Source of the DNA: a virus
DNA: 33,641 nt
Strand: one strand, 5' to 3'
Virus record (IMG/VR): IMGVR_UViG_3300031857_000743
Span: 1 to 33,641 of that record
Under the pieces are notes generated by a model that worked only from the letters and a program-made list of their open reading frames with translations, made no database searches and was not told the DNA's origin. Below, one piece after another: positions 14,493 to 22,518 of this stretch. The position numbers were made by a program, and so were the translations under genes. Numbering within the stretch: position 1 is the first letter of the stretch; each line of letters opens with the position of its first letter.

Positions 14493-17042
14493 TTACTCAA
14501 GCGTCACATTTACTTGTCCACCTGGAGGAACAGTCACTGGATAGTTACTATTGTCAGGATAGTCATAGTATGAGACGACAGTTGGAGAAACTGTTGGGGC
14601 AGTGCCAGGATTCCCAGCAAATCCAGATAGATCAACAGGACCGCCAGGAAGATATACACCAAGAACTGTTGTTGGGGTTCCAACATTTCCTGGAGTATAT
14701 GCAGTTACTGGTCTTGCAGCTTCTGGTTGATTGGCAATTGGGTAAGCGACATTATAATTGGTGTTATAATTGACAGTCCATGCGGTTGATGGACGAGCCG
14801 CTTCTGGTTGCGTTGCGATTGGATACACAACATTATAATTTGAATTATAATTAATCGTCCATGCAGTAGCAGGTCGGGTTGCTTCTGGTCGGTTAGCAAT
14901 TGGATACACAGTATTATAGTTAGTGTTATAATTAATCGTCCATGCAGTCACAGGTCGATTTGCTTCAGGATAGACTGTATTGTAATTTGTTGACCAAGTT
15001 GTTGCTGGACGAGCTTGTTCTGGTTGTGTGGCAATTGGGTATGCCACATTATAATTAGATGTCCAAGCAGTTACTGGTCGAGTGGCTTCTGGTCTGTTTG
15101 CAATTGGGTAAGCGACATTATAATTGGTGTTATAGTTGATCGTCCAAGCATTTACTGGTCGAGTGGCTTCTGGATATGCAACATTATAGTTAGTGTTATA
15201 ATTAATCGTCCAAGCATTTACAGGTCGATTTGCTTCTGGATAGATTGTATTATAGTTCGTTGACCAAGTTGTTGCTGGACGAGCTTGTTCTGGTCTATTT
15301 GCAATTGGATAAGCAACATTATAGTTTGTTGACCAAGCAGTTACTGGTCGACCCGATTCTGGCTGAGTTGCAATCGGATAAGCAACATTGTAATTGGTGT
15401 TATAAGTGATAGTATATGCAGTTACTGGTCGACCAGACTCTGGTTGATTTGCGATTGGATAAGCAACATTGTAATTGGTATTATACAAAATAGTGTATGC
15501 ATTGATCGGTTGATTCGCAATCGGATATGCAACATTATAGTTTGTATTATACAAAATAGTGTATGCATTAATTGGCTGATTTGCAATCGGATATGCGATA
15601 TTATAATTGGTATTGTAGTTAATTGCATATGCAGTTGCTGGTTGAGTACCAATCGGATACGCAACATTATAGTTTGTGTTATAGTTCGCATTATTGCCAA
15701 CAGGTGTGCAAACAAATGCGGTATAGGTTTCAACAACCAGTGCTGGAAAGAAGTAATAAAATGTTTCTGATTGATAGAATGGTGATGGGCAACCTGGCTG
15801 CGCTGGATCTCCTGCACCGCTGTAGTAGAAACTGCCGCTGTTACTATTATAAGTATAACTATTACTATAATGATTAAAACTATTTGCTGGATTGTAGTTT
15901 GCAACTGGTTGATTTGCAACTGGATAAACAACATTATAGTTTGTTGACCAAGCAGTTACTGGTCTTGCAGCTTCTGGTCTATTCGCAACTGGATATGCTA
16001 CATTATAGTTTGTTGACCATGCAGTCACTGGGCGACCTTGTTCTGGTCTATTCGCAACTGGATATGCTACATTATAGTTTGTTGACCAAGCAGTTACAGG
16101 TCGACCTTGCTCTGGACGATTTGCAATTGGATACGCGACATTATAATTTGTGTTATAGGTTATGCTATACGCCGTTGCTGGTCGACCAGATTCTGGCTGA
16201 TTCGCGATCGGATATGCAACATTATAGTTGGTATTATAAGTGATTACCCAAGCATTCGCTGGTTGGTTGGCAATTGGATATGCAACATTATAGTTTGTAT
16301 TATAGTTGATAGTCCATGCATTTGCAGGCTGATTTGCGATTGGATATGCCACATTATAATTAATAGACCAAGTAGTTGCTGGTCGCGCTGCCTCTGGACG
16401 ATTTGCAATCGGATATGCCACATTGTAGTTAATAGACCAAGTAGTGGCTGGTCTTGCAGCTTCTGGTTGGTTGGCAATCGGATATGCCACATTATAATTC
16501 GTGTTATAATTAATCGTCCAAGCTGTTGCTGGTTGATTCGCTAATGGATAAGCAACATTGTAATTTGTATTATAATTGATCGTCCAAGCGGTTGCGGGTT
16601 GATTCGCGATCGGATACACGACATTATAGTTAATGGTCCATGCAGTTGATGGACGAGTGGCTTCTGGCTGATTCGCAATCGGATACGCGACATTATAGTT
16701 TGTATTGTAATTGATCGTCCAAGCAGTGGAAGGACGAGCAGCCTCTGGTTGATTCGCCAAAGGATAGGCTACATTATAATTCGTGTTGTAGTTGATGGTC
16801 CAAGCAGTAGATGGTCGAGCGGCTTCTGGTTGATTCGCGATCGGATATGCGACATTATAGTTGGTGTTGTAATTGATTGTCCAGGCAGAAGAAACTGGAG
16901 CATTACCTGAACCGCCACGACCTGTGACAGTCCCTTTATATCGACCATATGGGATTGTTAAAGAGGAAGGTGCATTAAAAGTTTGCGATCCACGGGAACC
17001 ACCACCCAACCAACTTTTACCTAAATCCGTACTTCTTGGCAT
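14493..17042 (-). CDS. Asn-Tyr-Asn / Ala-Tyr-Pro repeat fibre protein, paralogue B
   Basis: This 849-residue protein starts with a glycine-rich TFNAPSSLTIPYGRYKGTVT and GRGGSGN cap (20-47). It is then made of 22- or 27-residue repeats (NYNTNYNVAYPIANQP, optionally EAARP or ESGRP, then xTAW). A unique island at about 390-455 splits the repeats. It contains FNHYSNSYTYNSNSGSFYY and the only two cysteines of the protein (Cys418, Cys445). After more repeats it closes with TPTTVLGVYLPGGPVDLSGF, a Ser/Thr/Pro linker and YPVTVPPGGQVNVTLE. Both ends and the island layout match the adjacent gene at 17121-19361. A GGAAAG ribosome binding site and an AATAAATA promoter-like site precede it. A virion fibre or adhesin role is inferred; no known repeat family is recognised. 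Confidence 0.72.
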   Translation of the reverse strand: MPRSTDLGKSWLGGGSRGSQTFNAPSSLTIPYGRYKGTVTGRGGSGNAPVSSAWTINYNTNYNVAYPIANQPEAARPSTAWTINYNTNYNVAYPLANQPEAARPSTAWTINYNTNYNVAYPIANQPEATRPSTAWTINYNVVYPIANQPATAWTINYNTNYNVAYPLANQPATAWTINYNTNYNVAYPIANQPEAARPATTWSINYNVAYPIANRPEAARPATTWSINYNVAYPIANQPANAWTINYNTNYNVAYPIANQPANAWVITYNTNYNVAYPIANQPESGRPATAYSITYNTNYNVAYPIANRPEQGRPVTAWSTNYNVAYPVANRPEQGRPVTAWSTNYNVAYPVANRPEAARPVTAWSTNYNVVYPVANQPVANYNPANSFNHYSNSYTYNSNSGSFYYSGAGDPAQPGCPSPFYQSETFYYFFPALVVETYTAFVCTPVGNNANYNTNYNVAYPIGTQPATAYAINYNTNYNIAYPIANQPINAYTILYNTNYNVAYPIANQPINAYTILYNTNYNVAYPIANQPESGRPVTAYTITYNTNYNVAYPIATQPESGRPVTAWSTNYNVAYPIANRPEQARPATTWSTNYNTIYPEANRPVNAWTINYNTNYNVAYPEATRPVNAWTINYNTNYNVAYPIANRPEATRPVTAWTSNYNVAYPIATQPEQARPATTWSTNYNTVYPEANRPVTAWTINYNTNYNTVYPIANRPEATRPATAWTINYNSNYNVVYPIATQPEAARPSTAWTVNYNTNYNVAYPIANQPEAARPVTAYTPGNVGTPTTVLGVYLPGGPVDLSGFAGNPGTAPTVSPTVVSYYDYPDNSNYPVTVPPGGQVNVTLE
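14700..16886 (-). repeat. 66-81 bp tandem repeats coding NYN...AYPIANQP units (gene B)
   Basis: Long stretches repeat units of about 22 or 27 codons, broken by the non-repeated island at roughly 15678-15875. Neighbouring units are highly similar at DNA level but differ at synonymous sites and in whether the EAARP/ESGRP/EQARP block is present. Unit gain and loss by recombination is likely, and exchange with the similar array in the adjacent gene is possible. Confidence 0.82.
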
Positions 17043-17094
17043 TATCTTTCCAAAATTTGCGTGAAGACACGACTCTGCAATCAGAGCATGTACT

Positions 17095-17102
17095 TATTTA
17101 TT
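17095..17102 (-). promoter_or_regulatory. Late-promoter-like octamer for repeat fibre gene B
   Basis: The minus strand reads AATAAATA in the 78-base gap between the two repeat fibre genes, about 53 bases before the downstream ATG. The leader also holds a short CTCTG-CAAT-CAGAG hairpin (17073-17086) of unknown meaning. Confidence 0.45.
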
Positions 17103-17120
17103 CGTTTTTATTCTTAGGTT

Positions 17121-19361
17121 TTATTCAATCTGAATATCAACATATCCACCTGGAGGCACTGAGACTGGGTGTGTCTGATAGTCTGGGAAACTCCAATAGA
17201 CAACTTCTGTTGCTGGAACATAAGGAGCAACTGTAGAAACTGGTCCTCCAGGAAGATATACACCAAGAACTGTTGTTGGGGTGCCCACAGTTCCAGGAGT
17301 GTATGCGGTTATCGGCTGATTTGCGATCGGCTGAGTTGCAATCGGATATGCGATATTGTAGTTTGTACTATAGGTTGTTGCTGGGCGACCAGACTCTGGT
17401 TGATTCGCGATCGGATAAGCAACATTATAGTTTGTAGTGTAGTTGATAGTCCAAGCAGTAACTGGTCTGTTGGCTTCTGGATATGTGATTGTATTGTAGT
17501 TAGTATTATAGTTAGTCGCCCATGCATTTACGGGTCGATTCGCGATCGGATATACACCAGCGTTGTAATTTGTTGACCATGCATTAGAAGGTTGATTGGC
17601 AATTGGTTGATTCGCGATCGGATACACACCAGTATTGTAATTAGTTGACCAAGTTGTTGCTGGCTGATTGGCAATTGGTTGATTCGCGATCGGATACACA
17701 CCAGTGTTGTAATTAGTTGACCATACTGTTGCTGGTTGGTTAACAATTGGTCTTGCTTGTTCTGGATAAACACCAGCATTATAGTTGATTGTCCATGCAG
17801 TTGCTGGTTGAGTAGCAATTGGATAAATTAGATTATAGTTGATTGTCCACGCAGTTATCGGTCGATTTGCTTCTGGTCCATTTGCGACATTATAATTGAC
17901 TGTCCATGCAGTTGCTGGTCGATTTGCAATTGGATAAACACCAGGAGCATAAGTTACACCATAATTAATTGTCCATGCAGTTGCTGGTCGATTTGCAATT
18001 GGATAAACACCAGCATTATAATTGACCGTCCATGCAACTGCTGGTCTTGCTTGTTCTGGTCTATTTGCAATTGGATAAACGCCAGCATTGTAATTAATTG
18101 CCCAAGCAGTGGATGGTCTCCCAGATTCATTTCCAGGTACTGTATCGCATGTGCTTTGTGAATAAGTATAGTAATATACTAGATAGCCACCTGGACTTAT
18201 GAACGATAAATTATCTTGTCCTGGAAAAGTAGTGGCATAGGATACATATCCAGGAAGTGGAGACATTGTGCCATTTTCGCTTGGTGGACATGGACCAGTT
18301 CCATACACATTCCAAGATTGACTACCTGACCCAAAATTTTGTTCATCAAAGAAATATTGATTTATTTGACCAGTCCATGTTGTATTTGGTGCATTATATG
18401 TGATAGACCATGCAGTAATTGGTCTGTTGGCTTCTGGATAGACAATAGCATTATAATTAGTGTTGTAATTGATAACCCATCCAGTCACAGGTCGATTTGC
18501 TTCAGGATAGACAATAGCATTATAGTTTGTAGTCCATGCATTTACAGGTCGATTACCAGCATTATATGCAGTGACTGGATATGTTAATGCATTATAATTA
18601 GTCGTCCATGCAGTTACTGGACGAGCTTGTTCTGGATAAATTAAATTATAATTAATTGACCAAGTTGTTGCTGGTCGAGTGGCTTCTGGACCGTTTGCAA
18701 TATTATAGTTCGTTGACCAAGTTGTTACTGGACGAGCTTGTTCTGGATATGTGAGAGCATTATAGTTGATAGTGTAGTTAGTTACCCATGCATTTGCTGG
18801 TTGGTTGGCTATTGGATATGTGATTGTATTATAATTGGTGTTATAGTTAGTCGCCCATGCATTTGCTGGTTGGTTGGCTATTGGATATGTGATTGCATTA
18901 TAATTGGTACTATAATTTGTAACCCAAGCAGTTGCTGGTTGGTTGGCTATTGGATATGTGATTGTATTATAGTTTGTTGACCAAGTTGTTGCTGGCTGAT
19001 TTGCGATTGGTTGATTTGCAATTGGATAAACACCAGCGTTATAGTTGATTGACCAAGTTGTTGCTGGTCGAGTGGCTTCTGGCTGAGTTGCAATCGGATA
19101 GATGACATTATAATTTGGTGAGTATGTAATTGTCCAAGCAGTAGCTGGTTGATTTGCAATTGGATAAGCAACATTATAATTGGTATTATAATTTGTAACC
19201 CAAGCAGATGCTACTGGTGAGTTTCCAGATCCACCACGACCTGAAACTTTAGCAACATGGCGACCATAGTCGATTGTAATGCTTCCTGGAGCATTAAATG
19301 TAGTTGTGCCTCTAGACGGTCCAACTATCCATGTTTTATTTAACTCAAACGGTCTTGGCAT
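17121..19361 (-). CDS. Asn-Tyr-Asn / Ala-Tyr-Pro repeat fibre protein, paralogue A
   Basis: This 746-residue protein is a tandem paralogue of the next gene. It has the same N-terminal cap (TTFNAPGSITIDYGRHVAKV then SGRGGSGN) and repeats such as AWTINYNAGVYPIANRP and TTWSTNYNTITYPIANQP. A unique island (about 330-412) holds its only two cysteines, Cys358 in GPCPPSENG and Cys405 in QSTCDTVPG. The closing segment is TPTTVLGVYLPGGPVS... ending HPVSVPPGGYVDIQIE. The island sequence is unrelated to that of paralogue B even though its position and bracketing cysteines are similar, so this may be the specificity part. The ATG follows the beta-repeat fibre stop by 5 bases, so both are probably co-transcribed. 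Fibre or adhesin function is inferred. Confidence 0.72.
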   Translation of the reverse strand: MPRPFELNKTWIVGPSRGTTTFNAPGSITIDYGRHVAKVSGRGGSGNSPVASAWVTNYNTNYNVAYPIANQPATAWTITYSPNYNVIYPIATQPEATRPATTWSINYNAGVYPIANQPIANQPATTWSTNYNTITYPIANQPATAWVTNYSTNYNAITYPIANQPANAWATNYNTNYNTITYPIANQPANAWVTNYTINYNALTYPEQARPVTTWSTNYNIANGPEATRPATTWSINYNLIYPEQARPVTAWTTNYNALTYPVTAYNAGNRPVNAWTTNYNAIVYPEANRPVTGWVINYNTNYNAIVYPEANRPITAWSITYNAPNTTWTGQINQYFFDEQNFGSGSQSWNVYGTGPCPPSENGTMSPLPGYVSYATTFPGQDNLSFISPGGYLVYYYTYSQSTCDTVPGNESGRPSTAWAINYNAGVYPIANRPEQARPAVAWTVNYNAGVYPIANRPATAWTINYGVTYAPGVYPIANRPATAWTVNYNVANGPEANRPITAWTINYNLIYPIATQPATAWTINYNAGVYPEQARPIVNQPATVWSTNYNTGVYPIANQPIANQPATTWSTNYNTGVYPIANQPIANQPSNAWSTNYNAGVYPIANRPVNAWATNYNTNYNTITYPEANRPVTAWTINYTTNYNVAYPIANQPESGRPATTYSTNYNIAYPIATQPIANQPITAYTPGTVGTPTTVLGVYLPGGPVSTVAPYVPATEVVYWSFPDYQTHPVSVPPGGYVDIQIE
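17300..19208 (-). repeat. Tandem repeats coding NYN...YPIANQP units (gene A)
   Basis: Units of about 17-27 codons repeat through most of the gene and are more divergent in length than those of gene B. They are interrupted by a unique island at about 18125-18375. The repeat consensus is shared between the two genes, which suggests duplication of the whole gene followed by separate array evolution. Confidence 0.8.
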
Positions 19362-19366
19362 AGCGA

Positions 19367-22285
19367 TTATCTCGCGTCTTTAACAGCCAATGTTCCGATA
19401 AACGAAGATCCGCCATCAGTTGTTGTAAATGTCCACATATCAAGTTTATTTGCTCCAGTAGATGCTGGAGGAACGAGACCGCCAGCCCAGTAGATTGTAT
19501 TACCCCATGCTGGCGTGTAACCACCAGTACCATTTTGCAACACAAGTAGTGTTACGGTCATTGCAGTTCCAGAAACTGGAGCATTTGCAAAGGTGAAGGT
19601 TGGTGTTCCTGATAGTGTATATTTAAACCAGTTTCCACCATTCAAGTCAACACTTACTGCACCAGAAACAGTCGAAGTATTTAAGTAATCCTTTGTTGAC
19701 TTCAATGTGCCAGTAATATTTCCAGAAACATTAAGGCTCTGAGAAACTGTCACATTTGTCGCAAGAGTAGTTGGTGTTGTGAGCGTACCAACTGAAGATA
19801 TCGATGCAGTGTTTAATGTGAACGCAACATTGGAACGATTACTGAATGATCCGTGAGCACCAGCAGCAACATTAATTGATGCAGAGTTATTGAAGTTGAC
19901 ATTAGATTTTTCAAGAACAACCGCATCATTTGCGTAAACTGCAACAGTATTTGCTGCAAGATTAGAAGAAGCATAAGCATTTTTCGCAATATCAGCTGCA
20001 CTCTTAACTGCGGTCAAAGATCCTGCATTTGTAGAATCAGTTGTAGTAATTGAATCAGAAAGATTCTGGCTAGTTAAGATAGTATAGTAAGTTCCTTCAG
20101 TGCTATTTGCAGTTACACGCCAAACATTACCAGCTGAAGTATCAAAACGAATCCAAGCATTTCCATTTGCGGTAGAACCAAGATTCAATCCAAAGTAACC
20201 ATCTTCTCTTGATCCTTGACCGACGCGAAGGCGATATGCTGATCCACTAGTTTCTGCAGGAGCAGCAATTGGATTGGTTACTGTTAGATCTTGAACAAAT
20301 AGTGTAGTAATATTAGCACAAGAAACATTCGTAAGAGTTGAGACATATAGGTAAGCAGTGTTTAGATTGGTTGTTGCATTAATTTGTGGTGCTAGAACAT
20401 TATTCTTAGCAACAAGATTATTTGCATAAACATTAGCAGATTCGACCGCAACACCATTACCTGTTGTTACATTAGATACTGTAATTACTTGAGAAACAAT
20501 TACATTCGCAGCAGAAACATTACCACTGCTTGTATTTTGCGTTACGACTAGATTTCCTGTCGTCGTATTTTGCGTGATTGCGATGTTTCCAGCAGAAACA
20601 TTTTGAGTTAATACTGCATTCGAACCAGCAAAATTTGCTTTCGCAATTATGTTATTACCGTAGATGTTTGCAGATTGAACAGCAACACCGTTTCCAGTAG
20701 TTACATTAGATACTGTGATCACTTCGGAAACAATCACATTTGCAGCGATGACATTTCCAGAGGTTGTGTTCTGTGTCAATACTGCATTGGTTCCAAGAAC
20801 ATTTGCCTTGGCTACGATATTATTACCGTAAATATTTGCACTTGCTGCAATAATACCATTGCCAGTCGTTGTATTTGAAACACTAATCGTATCAACTGCT
20901 GTGACATTTCCGCGCGATTCTAAATTACCAGTGCTCGTATTTCCATTAACATAAACATTACCAGCAGTCACATTCCAAGAAACAGTTGCATTATTGCTCA
21001 CAGCAAGGTTATAAACTGCAACATTGTTTGTTACATTAAGTGTTCCAAACTGATTTGCATTTGCTAGTATAAAAGTATTTGGAGTGATATTAAATGTTGC
21101 ACCCTGTGAAACATTCGCAATATTAACATGCCCACCAAAGAAGTAGGTATTTGGATAGACATTAAATCGCGCATCACCATGAGTGTTTGAGATGATCGTA
21201 TTTGGTGCACTGATTGCAACGAGACGATTATCAACATTCAATGTGCCGACAGTTGTATTTGATACAAGAACATTAGCAGCAAAGAAGTTTGTATTAGTTG
21301 CAACATTAACCGTACCACCTGGACCGATGTTTGCGAATGTTACATTCGCCGCAGTAAGGAAGGTATTTGAGTTAACGCTGAATGTGCCGCCGACAGTCGT
21401 ATTAGAAATATTAACATTCGTTCCAACGAAGTTCGCATTTTGAGCATGGACATTGAATGTCGTTGTCATTGCAGTATTTGCAATGTTTACTTCACCACCG
21501 TGGAAGAATGTATTTGGGAACACATTGAATCTTGCGCTTGAATGCGTATTCGCATAGATTACATTTGGTGATGTGACGAGTACAATTCGATTATCAACAT
21601 TAAATGTGCCAGTGGTAGTATTTGAAATGACAACATTCGTTCCAAAGAAGATCGCATTTTGCGACTCGACGATAAACTTAGAAACGGGGTCATTGTTTCC
21701 GATATAGACATTGCCAGAGTTGACATGAGTCAATCGATTGTATACATTTAAAGATCCAGAACCAGTATTTTGCACATTAACATTTGCGCCAAAGAACCAA
21801 GTATTCGCAGGATGAACATTCATCGTTGCCTGTAAACTTGTATTCGCAATATTATAAACTGTTGTGTTGACAGTTGTTAATTGATTATTAACATTTAATG
21901 TTCCGAATTCGGCATTAGTTACAGAAACATTTGCGCAGAAGAATGTCGTGTTGGTGTTACTCCAAAAACGATCAGCCGAACCCATACGACGGAACCAAAT
22001 ATCACCAGCATCGACATACACATGACCTGTGGTATTATCGACTTCGATATCCTTTACAGTAAGAGTTCCGTCAATATTTGTGTCATCATACACATCAAGA
22101 ATAACACCACCAGAAGAATTGGATAGTGTGATTTTGCCATTTGTTAGTTCAATGCTTCCTCTAGTTTTAATGAAGTCGCCACGAGCAATCTCGTTGACAT
22201 CGTTTGCCATGAGATTGTCGGTGATGCGCCACTGATTAAAGGTGCATGCACTAGTTGTAATTCCTACATTAACTGTATTTGCCAT
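19367..22285 (-). CDS. Beta-repeat tail fibre protein with shared C-terminal domain
   Basis: This 972-residue protein begins MANTVNVGITTSACTFNQWR and a section with NIDGTLTVKDIEV that looks like a virion-proximal module. Most of the protein is repeats around FFGANVNVQNTGSGSLNVYN and VITVSNVTTGNGVAVQSANI, rich in Asn, Thr and Val, suggesting a beta-helix or repeated beta-prism shaft. After a short Gly/Ser-rich segment (about 720-860), the last 110 residues (863-972) form a domain with NAPVSGTAM, GGYTPAWGN, YWAGGLVPP and a terminal LAVKDAR. This domain matches the C-terminus of the heptad fibre at 4509-6302. It lies between a 75-residue coiled-coil gene and the first NYN-repeat gene with gaps of 2 and 5 bases. 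The tail fibre role is inferred. Confidence 0.75.
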   Translation of the reverse strand: MANTVNVGITTSACTFNQWRITDNLMANDVNEIARGDFIKTRGSIELTNGKITLSNSSGGVILDVYDDTNIDGTLTVKDIEVDNTTGHVYVDAGDIWFRRMGSADRFWSNTNTTFFCANVSVTNAEFGTLNVNNQLTTVNTTVYNIANTSLQATMNVHPANTWFFGANVNVQNTGSGSLNVYNRLTHVNSGNVYIGNNDPVSKFIVESQNAIFFGTNVVISNTTTGTFNVDNRIVLVTSPNVIYANTHSSARFNVFPNTFFHGGEVNIANTAMTTTFNVHAQNANFVGTNVNISNTTVGGTFSVNSNTFLTAANVTFANIGPGGTVNVATNTNFFAANVLVSNTTVGTLNVDNRLVAISAPNTIISNTHGDARFNVYPNTYFFGGHVNIANVSQGATFNITPNTFILANANQFGTLNVTNNVAVYNLAVSNNATVSWNVTAGNVYVNGNTSTGNLESRGNVTAVDTISVSNTTTGNGIIAASANIYGNNIVAKANVLGTNAVLTQNTTSGNVIAANVIVSEVITVSNVTTGNGVAVQSANIYGNNIIAKANFAGSNAVLTQNVSAGNIAITQNTTTGNLVVTQNTSSGNVSAANVIVSQVITVSNVTTGNGVAVESANVYANNLVAKNNVLAPQINATTNLNTAYLYVSTLTNVSCANITTLFVQDLTVTNPIAAPAETSGSAYRLRVGQGSREDGYFGLNLGSTANGNAWIRFDTSAGNVWRVTANSTEGTYYTILTSQNLSDSITTTDSTNAGSLTAVKSAADIAKNAYASSNLAANTVAVYANDAVVLEKSNVNFNNSASINVAAGAHGSFSNRSNVAFTLNTASISSVGTLTTPTTLATNVTVSQSLNVSGNITGTLKSTKDYLNTSTVSGAVSVDLNGGNWFKYTLSGTPTFTFANAPVSGTAMTVTLLVLQNGTGGYTPAWGNTIYWAGGLVPPASTGANKLDMWTFTTTDGGSSFIGTLAVKDAR

Positions 22286-22287
22286 GT

Positions 22288-22515
22288 CTATTTCTCGCCA
22301 CTAACGGCTTTTAAAATTTGGGAAAGCATACCCTTAATGTCTGAAACTTCAGACTTCAGGTTATTTAGGTCGTCGTCTATTTGCTTTTGACGGCGCAACT
22401 CCGCCATCTTTAATTCGTGTTTTGAGACAGCTGCTTTGTTTGTATTTAAAACCGCAATTCCTCTCTCATCTTTCACAAAATCAGGATTTTCTTTAACCCT
22501 TGCCCTGACTTCCAT
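22288..22515 (-). CDS. Small coiled-coil protein
   Basis: This 75-residue protein has a charged N-terminus (MEVRARVKENPDFVKDERG), an AVLNTNKAAV segment, and a helix from about residue 33 to 72 with heptad-like hydrophobic spacing (KMAELRRQKQIDDDLNNLKS then DIKGMLSQILKAV). I recall similar small proteins next to T4-like marine phage baseplate genes, but not a function. It sits 2-3 bases from both neighbours, so it is certainly in the same transcript. It could be a short oligomerisation or assembly factor for the adjacent fibre, which is inference only. Confidence 0.72.
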   Translation of the reverse strand: MEVRARVKENPDFVKDERGIAVLNTNKAAVSKHELKMAELRRQKQIDDDLNNLKSEVSDIKGMLSQILKAVSGEK

Positions 22516-22518
22516 ACA

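Noticed and set aside
17073-17086. Hairpin CTCTG-CAAT-CAGAG as a terminator
   Set aside because: The stem is only 5 bp and no U-run follows on the transcribed strand. It lies in the leader downstream of a promoter-like site.
14700-19208. CRISPR-like appearance of evenly spaced repeats
   Set aside because: The repeats are in frame, protein-coding and of variable length, without palindromic repeats or unique spacers.
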